Assembly (NCBI GenBank): GCA_900155415.1
Contig: LT700187.1
Coordinates: 2,356,001 to 2,420,000 of the forward strand
DNA from: Christensenella massiliensis
GTDB lineage: Bacteria; Bacillota; Clostridia; Christensenellales; Christensenellaceae
Direction: 5' to 3'
Length of the DNA: 64,000 nucleotides
Shown here in pieces: positions 1-11,682 of the stretch. Position 1 is the first letter of the stretch. Each line of letters starts with the position of its first letter. The notes under the pieces were generated by a model. The model saw only the letters and a list, made by a program, of their open reading frames with translations, did no database searches and was not told the DNA's origin. The position numbers and the translations under genes were made by a program.

Positions 1-1099
1 AATCCAGCAGCACTTCATAGCTGATCGTTCCGCAAATTTTCGCAATATCGTCCGCCGTTATCGATTTCCCTTCTTTTTCGCCAAGCACGGTCACAATATC
101 ACCTGTATATATTTCTCCGTCTATATCGGTGATATCCAGCATCGTCTGGTCCATACACACTCGTCCTATGATCGGAGCATACCAAGAGCCGGATTCAGTC
201 GTTACGATCATACTGCCCTTGTTTGAGAGCAAACGGTTATAGCCGTCTCCGTATCCGATCTGTACCGTCGCAACTTTCGTCGCGCGGGCAGCCGTAAACG
301 TACTGCCGTACCCTACGCTTTCTCCCGCCTCTATCGTCTTTATATGCGAAATTTCCGCAAAAACCTCCATAACAGGTCTGAGCCGAACTGCCTGCTTATC
401 CACTTCGTCTGACGGATAATATCCATACATTGATATACCGAAGCGTACCATGTCGTGTGAGAACTGCGGAAGATCGATCGTTCCGGCGCTATTGTCGGCA
501 TGTACGACCGGATGGAAGCCGCGCGCATTTAAAATCTCAATATAGTGCAGAAATTTTTGATGCTGCAAACAGGTGTCTGCTTTGTTCCGTGCATCGCTGT
601 TCGCAAAATGCGTAAACACCCCCGCCAGATGTACATTGGGGCACGCGGAAAGTGTTTTGATACATTCTTCCAATTCTGAGTTGCTGCGTATCCCGATTCG
701 GCACATTCCCGTATCGAATTTTAAATGAATGTCTATCGTTTTCCCTGATTTTTTACAGATCCTTTGAAGAAACAAGATATCATCCGGTGTAAAAACACAG
801 GGCTGGAGCCCAATTTCCGCAGCCAAAGAAAGCTGCTCGTGATTGGAACGCCCGATGATCATAATCGGAATGTCCTTATCCGCCTCGCGCAAAGGCAGCG
901 CTTCCTCCGCCAAGGCGACCGCAAGCATGCATGCACCCGCCTGCTTTGCCGCGCGGGCGCATGCGACCGCTCCATGTCCGTATGCGTTTGCTTTCACGAC
1001 CGCTACGATCCCGCACCCATGCGGCAAATTCGCCGCTGCATTCTTTATATTTTGCTTCAAATTCCAAAGGTTGATTTGAGCGTATGTCTTTCTGTACAA
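1..1099 (-). CDS. alr: alanine racemase, 3' end outside the window
   Basis: PLP-dependent interconversion of L- and D-alanine for peptidoglycan synthesis, cytoplasmic. About 366 codons are present; the family is usually 370-390 residues, so only the last few are missing beyond position 1. The PLP lysine lies in the motif AVVKANAYGHG near residue 35, and the C-terminal domain keeps the catalytic-tyrosine segment VGYGSTF and the RVCMDQTMLD motif. The start is TTG at 1099: an AGAGG site sits 7 bases upstream, and no ATG is available near the conserved N terminus RKTYAQINL. It begins 11 bases after the ACT-domain gene, so it is probably the last or a late gene of the iorAB operon, an unusual partner for alr. 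Confidence 0.93.
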   Translation of the reverse strand, partial: MYRKTYAQINLWNLKQNIKNAAANLPHGCGIVAVVKANAYGHGAVACARAAKQAGACMLAVALAEEALPLREADKDIPIMIIGRSNHEQLSLAAEIGLQPCVFTPDDILFLQRICKKSGKTIDIHLKFDTGMCRIGIRSNSELEECIKTLSACPNVHLAGVFTHFANSDARNKADTCLQHQKFLHYIEILNARGFHPVVHADNSAGTIDLPQFSHDMVRFGISMYGYYPSDEVDKQAVRLRPVMEVFAEISHIKTIEAGESVGYGSTFTAARATKVATVQIGYGDGYNRLLSNKGSMIVTTESGSWYAPIIGRVCMDQTMLDITDIDGEIYTGDIVTVLGEKEGKSITADDIAKICGTISYEVLLD

Positions 1100-1110
1100 A
1101 ACTCTTCCTC

Positions 1111-1539
1111 TTAAATATTATAGACCATCTCTTCCGTAAGCATTTTTAACCCCGAGCCTTTCAATGCTTCAAATGCTTTTTCCGTTTCCTTCACATGGAA
1201 GATCACGATCGCATTTTCGCTCATCGTACCTACGAAAGAATATAAGTACTCAACGCTGATCTCGTTTTCGTGCAGCACCTGCAAAACTTGGGCCAGACCG
1301 CCCGGGGTGTCCTCCACCTCTATCCCGAGTACTTTTGTCATAGAGGCCGTAAAGCCTGCGTCTCTCAATATTTTAAGCGCTTCGTCGGGCTTGTTGACGA
1401 TACAGCGCAATATCCCAAATTCCGAGGTGTCCGCGATGCTCAGGGCTTTTAAGTCGATACCATGATCGGCAAGCGCCCGGGTCAGGCTGTACAGCCTCCC
1501 TTTTTTATTTTCCACAAAAACCGATATTTGCCTGATCAA
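1111..1539 (-). CDS. tandem ACT-domain protein
   Basis: A 142-residue protein made of two ACT domains (about residues 1-65 and 70-142). It begins IRQISVFVENKKGRLYSLT, and the second repeat contains GIEVEDTPGGLAQVLQVL. ACT pairs bind amino acids; in Clostridia this protein type is regularly encoded beside iorAB and paaK, which suggests it senses an aromatic or branched amino acid for that pathway. The regulatory role is inferred from context. The frame is open upstream, but an AGGAGG site 8 bases before TTG at 1539 fixes the start. It lies between iorB and alr on the same strand. Confidence 0.85.
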   Translation of the reverse strand: MIRQISVFVENKKGRLYSLTRALADHGIDLKALSIADTSEFGILRCIVNKPDEALKILRDAGFTASMTKVLGIEVEDTPGGLAQVLQVLHENEISVEYLYSFVGTMSENAIVIFHVKETEKAFEALKGSGLKMLTEEMVYNI

Positions 1540-1593
1540 TGTATTTGCCTCCTCTTTCGCCAATTGCCGCCGCAAGTTGCTTACAGCGTTCTT

Positions 1594-2172
1594 TTATAGT
1601 GCATATCCAAGCTCAAATGCAGTCTCGTTCAAATCAATAAATTTTGGTTTGACTACAGCGCGTATCGCATCTTTCCATACTGTTTTTTCAATGTCCATGT
1701 TTCTTGCAAGAACACCAAGCAGAACCGTATTCACAGCTTTCACACTTCCCGCCTGATTGGCCAAGGCAAGCGCGTCAACAAAAACCGCATCCGGAAAATG
1801 TTCCCTGATTTTTTCAGGAATATTCTCCGGATATACTTCTGCACCCGTAATAACAGGCATAGGCAAAATTTGCTGCGTATTACAGTAGATCTTTCCTCCC
1901 TGCGGATTAAGGTATGGCAGCCAGCGCAGCCCTTCCAGTTCTTCGAACGCAAGCAGAATATCTGCCCCGCATTCGTCTATCACGGGAGAATATACCTTTT
2001 CCCCTTTATCTCCGATTCGAACATAAGTTACTACGCTCCCGCCGCGCTGTGCCATTCCGTGCACTTCCGAAAGCTTTACATCGTATCCGAGCTTAAGAGC
2101 GATTTGACCAAACACAGTGCTCGCAAGCAAGGTTCCCTGTCCGCCTACTCCGGCGATCAATATACTCTTCAT
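1594..2172 (-). CDS. iorB: indolepyruvate ferredoxin oxidoreductase, beta subunit
   Basis: Small subunit (193 residues) of the enzyme that oxidatively decarboxylates aryl pyruvates (indolepyruvate, phenylpyruvate, hydroxyphenylpyruvate) to aryl-acetyl-CoA with reduction of ferredoxin. The N-terminal GVGGQGTLLAS loop and the HGMAQRGGSV segment are typical of the gamma-type domain of 2-oxoacid:ferredoxin oxidoreductases. The ATG at 2172 overlaps the iorA stop codon (ATGA) and has GGAGG at good spacing, so translation is probably coupled to iorA. A second ATG 6 bases upstream is too close to that site. Confidence 0.93.
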   Translation of the reverse strand: MKSILIAGVGGQGTLLASTVFGQIALKLGYDVKLSEVHGMAQRGGSVVTYVRIGDKGEKVYSPVIDECGADILLAFEELEGLRWLPYLNPQGGKIYCNTQQILPMPVITGAEVYPENIPEKIREHFPDAVFVDALALANQAGSVKAVNTVLLGVLARNMDIEKTVWKDAIRAVVKPKFIDLNETAFELGYAL

Positions 2173-3896
2173 TCGCATTTTCCTCCAATCGCGTGGAATG
2201 GGCAAACGTCTGCGCACAGACCGCAGCCAATACAAAGCGATGCATCAATGCGCACCGCATTTTCTCCTTTTACAAGGGCGGGACATCCAAGCTTCATGCA
2301 TGCTCCGCAATTCCGGCAGTCATCTGTGACGGCAAGCGTCTCTTTGACGGACCCTTTATCAATCAAGACGCAGGGACGTTTGGTAATGATCACGGAAACT
2401 TCTTCCCGTGCCGTTTCCTCGCGCAGCGCCGTTTCAAGTGCCGGAAGATCAAATGGATCTACAACACGTATATTTTTCACACCAAGCGTTTTTACAAGCT
2501 GCGGAATATCCACTGCCGGTGCAGACTCGCCTTTTGCGTTCTTCCCCGTGGCAGGATGATCTTGATGTCCGGTCATGCCCGTCGTGGAATTATCCAAGAT
2601 CAGTACGGTAGACGTTGCGCCGTTATAGACCATATTCGTAAGCCCTGTAATCCCGGAATGCATAAAGGTGCTGTCTCCGATCACGCTTACAAGCCTGCGG
2701 GCAAATTCTTTTCCGCGCGCCTTTTCCATGCCATGTGCCATACCAATGGAAGCTCCCATGCACAGCGTCGTGTCGATCGCCGAAAGTGGTGCGCCTGCTC
2801 CAAGTGTATAACAGCCGATGTCGCCCATTGCGGTCAGCTTAAGCTTATTGAACATGTAATAAACTGCACGGTGCGGACAGCCCGGGCATAATACCGGCGG
2901 ACGCTGCGGCAGTGCACCCGTCTCTACCGGCTCACATATCTCGCCGCACAGCTTTTCCCGAATCATTTTTGCAGAATACTCGCCCTGTACTGTGAAAAGT
3001 TCCTTTCCCACCACAGAGAGGCCCATCACTTTGATTTGATTCTCAAAGAAAGGCTCCAGCTCTTCTATCACATAAAGCTTCTTTACCTTAGCCGCAAATT
3101 CCCGTATCTTCTTAGCCGGCAACGGATAAACGATACCCAATTTCAGGATGCTTGCCTGCGGCATGGCTTCTTTCACATAGTTATAGCACGTACCGCTCGT
3201 TATAACGCCTATTTCCGCGTCTTCGTATTCAATGCGGTTCAACTCCGACGTTTCCGCATATTCCGCCATATCTGCCATACGCTTTTCGACAACGATATGG
3301 CGGCCCCGCGCCATTCCGGGCATCATTACATACTTTTTAATATCTTTCTTATATTCCCGGACAGGCACTTCCTGCCGCGCCTGCATCTCCACGATCCCGC
3401 GCGAATGCGAAATTCTTGTGTTGGAGCGAAGAAGTATAGGCGTATCGAATTTTTCACTTAACGCAAAAGCTGCTTTCATAAATTCCTTTGCTTCTCCGCT
3501 GTCTGCCGGCTCAAGCATTGGAACATGCGCGCTGCGCGCATAGAAACGCGAGTCCTGCTCATTCTGACTCGAATGCATTCCGGGATCGTCCGCCACTAAA
3601 ATGACCAATCCGCCGTTTACTCCCGTATAAGATGCCGTAAAAAGCGGATCGGCCGCAACATTGAGGCCCACATGCTTCATACAGCAAAGTGCCCGCGCGC
3701 CGCCATAGCTTGCTCCCGCCGCCACTTCCAGCGCTACCTTTTCGTTCGGCGCCCATTCGGCGTATACTTCATCGTGCTTTACGATGTTTTCGGTGACCTC
3801 TGTACTCGGCGTTCCCGGATAAGACGAGACGACACGAACGCCAGCCTCGTACGCTCCCTGTGCATACGCCTCATTCCCCAACATGATCTTTTTCAT
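2169..3896 (-). CDS. iorA: indolepyruvate ferredoxin oxidoreductase, alpha subunit
   Basis: Large subunit (575 residues), thiamine diphosphate- and Fe-S-dependent. In order: a pyrimidine-binding domain with SYPGTPSTEV near residue 25, a middle transketolase-like domain, a TPP-binding domain with GDIGCYTLGAGAP, and a C-terminal ferredoxin-like segment with two 4Fe-4S motifs (CRNCGAC and CIGCGLCADVCP). It takes electrons from amino-acid-derived aryl pyruvates and passes them to ferredoxin in the cytoplasm. It follows paaK after 55 bases and overlaps iorB. Length and motifs are normal. Confidence 0.96.
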   Translation of the reverse strand: MKKIMLGNEAYAQGAYEAGVRVVSSYPGTPSTEVTENIVKHDEVYAEWAPNEKVALEVAAGASYGGARALCCMKHVGLNVAADPLFTASYTGVNGGLVILVADDPGMHSSQNEQDSRFYARSAHVPMLEPADSGEAKEFMKAAFALSEKFDTPILLRSNTRISHSRGIVEMQARQEVPVREYKKDIKKYVMMPGMARGRHIVVEKRMADMAEYAETSELNRIEYEDAEIGVITSGTCYNYVKEAMPQASILKLGIVYPLPAKKIREFAAKVKKLYVIEELEPFFENQIKVMGLSVVGKELFTVQGEYSAKMIREKLCGEICEPVETGALPQRPPVLCPGCPHRAVYYMFNKLKLTAMGDIGCYTLGAGAPLSAIDTTLCMGASIGMAHGMEKARGKEFARRLVSVIGDSTFMHSGITGLTNMVYNGATSTVLILDNSTTGMTGHQDHPATGKNAKGESAPAVDIPQLVKTLGVKNIRVVDPFDLPALETALREETAREEVSVIITKRPCVLIDKGSVKETLAVTDDCRNCGACMKLGCPALVKGENAVRIDASLCIGCGLCADVCPFHAIGGKCE

Positions 3897-3951
3897 CCCA
3901 ATATCAAACCTCTTCCGTCGTAATAATTCTCTTGCTTCAGCAAACGGCCGT

Positions 3952-5259
3952 TTATTCCGTCCTCATATCCGTGACGCGGCGCGCTTTCCCCTCAAAGCGC
4001 TTCAAGGTGTGCGGCTCCGCTAAAGTCACTTTAACATGCATATTCAGAATAGAATAAATATTGTTTGCGATCTTTTCTTTCAGATTCTCCAACGCAGAGT
4101 AGCTCGTCAAAAGCTCTGCATCCGCAACCTCCACCTTTACTTCGATGCGGTCCAAATGCTTTTCTGTCGTAAGTACGATCTCGTAATGCGGCGCGACATC
4201 GTCCATGCCGAGCAAAACTCCCTCGATCTGTGACGGGAATACGTTGACTCCGCGAATCACAAGCATATCGTCCGTCCTCCCCGAGACCTTTTCCATCCGC
4301 GTCGTTGTCCGCCCGCATTTGCACGGTTCGTCCAGCAGGCGCGTAATATCCTTCGTACGGTAACGCAGGATCGGTACGCCCTCTTTTGTCAGACTCGTTA
4401 CGACCAATTCTCCTTTTTCTCCCATGGGGAGCGTCTCTCCCGTCTCCGGATCGATGATCTCAGAAATAAATTCATCATCTGCTATGTGCATTCCGTTTTG
4501 TATATAGCACTCGCCGGAAAATCCGGGACCAATCACTTCTGTCAGCCCATAGTTCTCTGTATCTGTGATATTCAAATATTTTTCAATTTGTTTTTGCATC
4601 TCTTTTGTATGCCCTTCACCACCGAAAAGGCCCAGACGCAGCTTCAGCTTCTTAAAATCGATGCCCATCTCCTGTGCTGTCTCGCCTAAATACATGGCAT
4701 ACGACGGCGTGCTGATCAGCACGGTGCTCCCGAAATCCTGCATGAATTTGATCTGCCGTTTCGTATTCCCGCTTGATACCGGGATCACGCTGAGTCCGAC
4801 CCGCTCTAATCCATAATGCAGGCCGAAGCCGCCTGTAAACAGCCCATATCCAAATGATATCTGCGCAATATCATCGGGAAGGACTCCCGCAGCGCAGGCA
4901 ACACGGGCCACGAGCCCAGTCCACATGTCAAGATCGTGCCGCGTATAGCCTGTCACGACCGGATTTCCCGTCGTTCCGGAGGAACCATGTATCCGTACGA
5001 TATCCTTCATCGGTACAGCGAACATATCGTATGGATAGTTTTCCCGGAAATCTTCTTTTGTTGTAAACGGTATCTTTTCAATATCCTTGAGCGTTTTGAT
5101 GTGCTCGGGTTTAAGGCCTATTTCATCGAATTTCTTTTTATAATGAGGTACGTTGTCGTAACAATACTGCACCGTATGCTTGAGCCGCTCCAACTGCAAT
5201 TCCTTGATTTTTTTTCGATCTGCGCATTCAAATTCCCTATCCCATATAATATGTTCCAA
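3952..5259 (-). CDS. paaK: phenylacetate-CoA ligase family protein
   Basis: A 435-residue adenylate-forming enzyme; family members convert aryl acetates (phenylacetate, indoleacetate) plus CoA and ATP to the CoA ester or, with iorAB, run in reverse to conserve ATP. The AMP-binding loop is SSGTTGNPVVTG, followed by NYGLTEVIGPG and the C-terminal DMLVIRGVNVFPSQIE hinge. TTG at 5259 is chosen because AGGAGG lies 9 bases upstream and the protein then starts with the family's N-terminal pattern (IIWDREFECADR). It is the first gene of the paaK-iorA-iorB-ACT-alr row, so the operon probably ferments aromatic amino acids. Substrate preference is not readable from the sequence. Confidence 0.9.
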   Translation of the reverse strand: MEHIIWDREFECADRKKIKELQLERLKHTVQYCYDNVPHYKKKFDEIGLKPEHIKTLKDIEKIPFTTKEDFRENYPYDMFAVPMKDIVRIHGSSGTTGNPVVTGYTRHDLDMWTGLVARVACAAGVLPDDIAQISFGYGLFTGGFGLHYGLERVGLSVIPVSSGNTKRQIKFMQDFGSTVLISTPSYAMYLGETAQEMGIDFKKLKLRLGLFGGEGHTKEMQKQIEKYLNITDTENYGLTEVIGPGFSGECYIQNGMHIADDEFISEIIDPETGETLPMGEKGELVVTSLTKEGVPILRYRTKDITRLLDEPCKCGRTTTRMEKVSGRTDDMLVIRGVNVFPSQIEGVLLGMDDVAPHYEIVLTTEKHLDRIEVKVEVADAELLTSYSALENLKEKIANNIYSILNMHVKVTLAEPHTLKRFEGKARRVTDMRTE

Positions 5260-5345
5260 CGCACCATTCCTCCTATAGAAAAGCGGTATTTCCCCGCTTA
5301 AAAACAATTAACTAATATTATAATACATCCGGTCCAAAAAGGAAA

Positions 5346-5376
5346 TAGCTTTCGGCAGTTATCTTCCCGAAAGCTA
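5346..5376 (-). terminator. Rho-independent terminator after the phosphatase gene
   Basis: A perfect 10-bp stem (TAGCTTTCGG with CCGAAAGCTA) and an 11-base loop. On the minus strand it is followed after a few bases by a TTTCCTTTTT tract. It sits 20 bases beyond the stop of the gene ending at 5397 and separates that gene from paaK. Confidence 0.7.
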
Positions 5377-5396
5377 CTTCTGTCCGGATGCTTCAT

Positions 5397-5963
5397 TTAT
5401 ACTGTAACCGTTACAAATTCCCCGTTTCCAATGTCCCGTGTAAACACATCCGCCATTTCTCCTGTCAGCAGCGCCGACCAGCATGCGAGAATAAATCCCT
5501 TGTGTGCGACGATCAATATTCTGTTGTTTTCATACTCGAAAAGGATATCATGGATAAACCGGCTGCAGGAATCATAAAAATCTCTTGTTCCGTCTCCTTC
5601 TGGAAAGACAAAGTCTTGCCAGTCCTGCATATACCGTTCCCATTCTTTAGGATACTTATCCTGCGCTTCATCCGCTGAAAGTCCTTCGAATCTTCCAAAG
5701 CTCATTTCCCGAATCTGATTTGATTTCAAAATGATCTTGGGAACCTCCTTCATCTTGCTCAAAACGTAATCTGTCGTTTGCAGGACCCTTTTCGCCGTAC
5801 CATAGAAAACAGCGTCGAAATGTTCGTCCGCCAATATTTGCGCTGTTTGCTGCGCGCACATTTCTCCCGCTTTGCTAAGCGGCAGATCGCTGCTGCCGCT
5901 GAATACGCCTTTTGCATTCGCCTCCGTCTGTGCGTGACGTAAAAAGGTAAAGCTCGTGCTCAT
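5397..5963 (-). CDS. histidine phosphatase, alpha-ribazole phosphatase-like
   Basis: A 188-residue histidine-phosphatase-superfamily protein. The phosphohistidine motif is LRHAQTEAN (a variant of RHGET) near residue 9, and the second catalytic histidine lies in VAHKGF. Its start overlaps the stop of cobU, and CobC enzymes remove the phosphate from alpha-ribazole phosphate in cobalamin assembly, so CobC is the best guess. Motifs alone cannot exclude another small-molecule phosphatase. A terminator follows immediately. Confidence 0.75.
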   Translation of the reverse strand: MSTSFTFLRHAQTEANAKGVFSGSSDLPLSKAGEMCAQQTAQILADEHFDAVFYGTAKRVLQTTDYVLSKMKEVPKIILKSNQIREMSFGRFEGLSADEAQDKYPKEWERYMQDWQDFVFPEGDGTRDFYDSCSRFIHDILFEYENNRILIVAHKGFILACWSALLTGEMADVFTRDIGNGEFVTVTV

Positions 5964-6532
5964 ATCTCCTCCTCTTTCCCCTTGAGCGGCAATAGTACCC
6001 CGCTCACCGAAAGATAAACCTGCGCCGCTTCCGCTGCGATCATCTGATTAGCGCGCCCCACAGCGTCACGAAACACTCTGCCCAGCGGATAAGCGGGTAC
6101 AAGACCCAGCCCGACTTCATTTGACACTACGATAAAATTGCCGCCGCATTCTTTCATAGCAAGGACCAATTCCCGTATTTTCTTCTCAACGGCATTTTCC
6201 AGCTGCATTTGTTCCGACCGCTCCAAAATATCGGAGTCCCAATTTTCCTTTTCTTTTAAGAGCAGATTCGTGATATAGACGGTCACACAGTCTATCAAAT
6301 AGGTTTCGTGGCTGTGTGACCGTATCACACGCGCAATATCGTAAGGCTCCTCATAGGTCGTCCATTCCTGCGGCCTTTGCTCCTGATGCCGCTGCACCCT
6401 CAGCTTCATCTCATCATCTGTTACGATTCCCGTTGCAATATAAGCAACGTCCCGATACCGCCTCGCAATTTCTTCCGCATGAGAACTTTTCCCGCTTCTT
6501 GCGCCGCCCGTAATAAGCAGAATATTTCCCAT
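5960..6532 (-). CDS. cobU: adenosylcobinamide kinase / adenosylcobinamide-phosphate guanylyltransferase
   Basis: A 190-residue bifunctional enzyme that phosphorylates adenosylcobinamide and activates it with GTP in nucleotide-loop assembly of cobalamin. The P-loop GGARSGKS is at residues 9-16, and the family segments YIATG, RVQRHQEQRP and VVSNEVGLGLVP are all present. It fits the need for cobalamin by the class II ribonucleotide reductase at 20.3-22.5 kb. Its start is about 20 bases downstream of the ATP synthase terminator, with a GGGG-rich ribosome site. Other cob genes are not in the window. Confidence 0.93.
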   Translation of the reverse strand: MGNILLITGGARSGKSSHAEEIARRYRDVAYIATGIVTDDEMKLRVQRHQEQRPQEWTTYEEPYDIARVIRSHSHETYLIDCVTVYITNLLLKEKENWDSDILERSEQMQLENAVEKKIRELVLAMKECGGNFIVVSNEVGLGLVPAYPLGRVFRDAVGRANQMIAAEAAQVYLSVSGVLLPLKGKEEEI

Positions 6533-6554
6533 AAAAATATCCCCTCTTCTTTTT

Positions 6555-6584
6555 CCAAAAAACCGGGGGCTTTTATAACCCCCC
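6555..6584 (-). terminator. terminator of the ATP synthase operon
   Basis: On the minus strand GGGGG, a short AT loop and CCCCC are followed by GG and six T. It lies directly after the atpC stop and ends the operon before cobU. Confidence 0.85.
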
Positions 6585-6590
6585 TGTCTT

Positions 6591-7004
6591 TTATAACGTT
6601 GTTTTCCGTTTTGTAAGGCTCAACCTTGCCATTGCCCGCGCAAGCGCGATCTTATTACGCCTGTATTCCTGCTCGCTCCGCCTCTGCCGCAGGCGCTCTT
6701 CAGCGCGTTCCTTTGCGCGTTCTGCACGTTTTACATCGATCTCCTCCGGCCACTCCGCAGCCTGCGTGAACATGATCGTTTCGTCGGGCCGCACTTCTAA
6801 AAAACCCTCTGCAACGGAACACATCAGCCATTTTTTCCCAGTATTGATCTTCACTTCCCCCGGAACGACTGTCGCGACCTCCGACTCATGCCCTTTTTGG
6901 ATGGACATTTGTCCATCTTCCGTCGGAAAAATGACAGATACGATGCTTTCGCAGAAAAACGACCGTTCCGGCGTCAGGATCTCCAATAAAAATTCCGAAG
7001 CCAT
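6591..7004 (-). CDS. atpC: ATP synthase F1 epsilon subunit
   Basis: A 137-residue subunit of the central stalk that couples c-ring rotation to F1 and can inhibit ATP hydrolysis. The N-terminal beta-sandwich (about 1-85, with ILTPERSFF and FPTEDGQMSI) precedes a charged C-terminal helical hairpin (KRAERAKERAEERLRQRR). It starts immediately after the atpD stop and is the last gene of the operon. Confidence 0.95.
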   Translation of the reverse strand: MASEFLLEILTPERSFFCESIVSVIFPTEDGQMSIQKGHESEVATVVPGEVKINTGKKWLMCSVAEGFLEVRPDETIMFTQAAEWPEEIDVKRAERAKERAEERLRQRRSEQEYRRNKIALARAMARLSLTKRKTTL

Positions 7005-9294
<2,290 letters not shown>

Positions 9295-9298
<4 letters not shown>

Positions 9299-11148
9299 AA
9301 CTGCCGCCCATCTTTCACCGATGCAGGAATGATTTCTGATTGCTTTTCTTTTCCGGCAAAGAAACCGCGTTCAAACTCTTTTACCGCTTCTAAAATCAAT
9401 TTTTCGTTTTCCTCCGAAAGAGCCCCTGTCTCTTTAATAGAGCCTCTTACCTGCGGATACTTTGCATTCATAAAGTCCAGAAATTTTTCATTGAACTCCC
9501 GCACGCGCTCTGCCGGGATATCCATCAGTACTTTATTCGTCGCTGCGCAGAGCAAAATCACTTGGTTTTCGACCGTATACGGCGTATATTGCGGCTGTAT
9601 AAGCGCACGCGTCACCTTCAGTCCATTATTCAGAGCATCTTGCGTTGCTTTATCTAAATCAGAGGCAAACTGCGAGAACACCTCCAACTCACGATACTGT
9701 GCCAATTCAAGCCGCAACGGCCCCGCGACCCTGCGCATCGCTTTGATTTGTGCGCTTCCGCCAACGCGCGACACGGAAAGTCCTACATTGACCGCAGGCC
9801 TCTGTCCTGAATTAAATAACTCCGTTTCAAGATAGATTTGTCCGTCGGTGATCGAAATCACGTTGGTGGGAATATAGGAAGAAATATCTCCCTCCATCGT
9901 CTCGATAATAGGAAGCGCCGTCATCGATCCGCCGCCAAGCCCTTCTGCAAGCTTTGCAGCCCGTTCAAGCAATCGGGAATGCAGATAAAAAACGTCGCCC
10001 GGATAGGCTTCCCTGCCCGGCGGTCTGCGCAGCAGCAAAGACATCGTCCGATATGCAACGGCGTGTTTGGAAAGATCGTCATAGACGATCAGCACATCCT
10101 GCCCGCTATACATAAATTCTTCGGCAATTGCACAGCCAGCATATGGAGCAATATACTGCATAGGTGCCGTATCGCTCGCCGTAGATGCCACGACCGTCGT
10201 ATAGTCAAGAGCACCGAATTCGTCAAGCCGGCTTACGATCTCCGCAATGGTCGATGCCTTTTGAGCGATCGCTACATAAACGCATTTTACATTCTGGCCT
10301 TTCTGATTGATGATCGTATCGACTGCAATCGCCGTTTTTCCCGTTTGGCGGTCTCCGATGATCAATTCCCGCTGTCCCCGGCCGATCGGTATCATAGAAT
10401 CTATTGCCATAATGCCCGTTTGCAGCGGTGTATCGACCGGCTGCCGATCAATGATTGCAGGCGCAGGCGTCTCGATCGGCCTGTATTTTTCTGTCACGAT
10501 CTTTCCATTTCCGTCTATCGGAAGACCAAGCGGATTTACGACCCGCCCCAAAACGGTATCTCCGACCGGCACTTTCACTACATCTCCCGTATGTCGTACC
10601 ATAGAGCCTTCCACAACGTCAGTAACGCCGTTCAAAAGCACCGCCCCTACGCGCTCAAGCTCAAGGTTCATAACGATCCCATAGGCATCATTTTCAAACT
10701 GGAGAAGCTCGCCATATTTGCAGCCGTCCAGCCCCCGCACAAATACGACGCCGTCTCCAGTGCGTTCTACAATGCCAATCATTGCAATATCATACTTGAC
10801 GTCGAATTGTGTGATTCGCGCAGCCAGATTTCTTCCTATAGCGTCGTCGCCAAACGTACCGTCTACACTCCTTTTAAGGCTGACAGCCATATCCTCCGCT
10901 GTTTTTTCGTCTTTTGTGTCATCCCCATCCATATACTCCTGCATACGGTCAAGATAAGATTTCGCGCTTAGGTCATAGACCATGTTATTGACAGTTACAA
11001 CGAAACCATTCAGCAGTGAGGAATCGACCGTCACATCAAAATCTATTTTTGCATCGAATAGTTTATCAAACTTTTCGGTGATTGCTGAAAGTTCATCCGG
11101 CGTAAATTCAGTTGCACAAACGAGTTTACCCTTCATTTCCATTCTCAA
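9295..11148 (-). CDS. atpA: fusion of delta-subunit C-terminal domain with ATP synthase F1 alpha subunit
   Basis: A 617-residue protein; normal alpha is about 500-515. Residues about 104-617 are a complete alpha subunit with P-loop [23 protein letters not shown] and a C-terminal helical domain. Residues 8-74 match the C-terminal domain of the delta (OSCP) subunit: a [13 protein letters not shown] helix, a beta segment, then [17 protein letters not shown] and YLDRMQEYM. Residues 75-103 are a charged linker. The delta N-terminal domain is absent, and no separate atpH lies between atpF and this gene, where the spacing is 2 bases. The start is TTG at 11148 with AGTAGG 6 bases upstream; ATG at 11142 or 11136 is possible. 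The domain assignment is by eye but the delta pattern is clear. Confidence 0.93.
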
Positions 11149-11150
11149 TA

Positions 11151-11627
11151 TCAGCCTACTTTCTCAAAGAATTCGTTGATCACTTTCTTGTTGTCCTCGT
11201 AAGATACTTCCCGCTGTAAGACCTTTTCCGCGATTTGGATCGCCATTCTCGTTACTTCCTGACGCATTTCAAGCACCGCCTGCTGCTTTTGAGACTCGAT
11301 ATGTTTTTCCGTGCGCATTCTTATCTCCTCCGCGCTTTCTTCCGCTTCCGTCACGATTTGCCGTGCTTGCTCATCAGCGACAGATTTACTCTTATTGATG
11401 AGCTCCGTTGCAAGGTCCTGCGCATTTTCCATCATTTCATCATACTTTGCTTTCAGCTGTTCCGCATCGGAATATTTTTGTGCTGCCTCGTCGATCTGCT
11501 TTTGGATCTCATTCGTCCGATTGTTCAGGAAGCGTGTGATCGGCTTATAAAGCAGCCACCGCAAAAAGAAGAACAAAATAATAATATTGACGATGTAAAG
11601 TATGATCTCCAAAAAATTAATTTCCAT
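11151..11627 (-). CDS. atpF: ATP synthase Fo b subunit
   Basis: A 158-residue peripheral-stalk subunit with one N-terminal membrane helix (about residues 5-25) and a long charged coiled coil. The ATG at 11627 is chosen because AGGGG lies 8 bases upstream; the longer frame has no site. It is a single b gene with no b-prime, so two identical copies should form the stalk. Its C-terminal end should contact the delta domain, which here is part of alpha. Confidence 0.95.
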   Translation of the reverse strand: MEINFLEIILYIVNIIILFFFLRWLLYKPITRFLNNRTNEIQKQIDEAAQKYSDAEQLKAKYDEMMENAQDLATELINKSKSVADEQARQIVTEAEESAEEIRMRTEKHIESQKQQAVLEMRQEVTRMAIQIAEKVLQREVSYEDNKKVINEFFEKVG

Positions 11628-11682
11628 TTTACTTTCCCCTGTGCCAACGTGCACGCTCCTATTCTGCGTGCATGCCTCCTAT

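Noticed and set aside
11148-11160. Sequencing frameshift hiding a complete delta gene before alpha
   Set aside because: Only 2 bases separate the atpF stop from the fused gene, so there is no room for the missing delta N-terminal domain, and the fused frame is open throughout.
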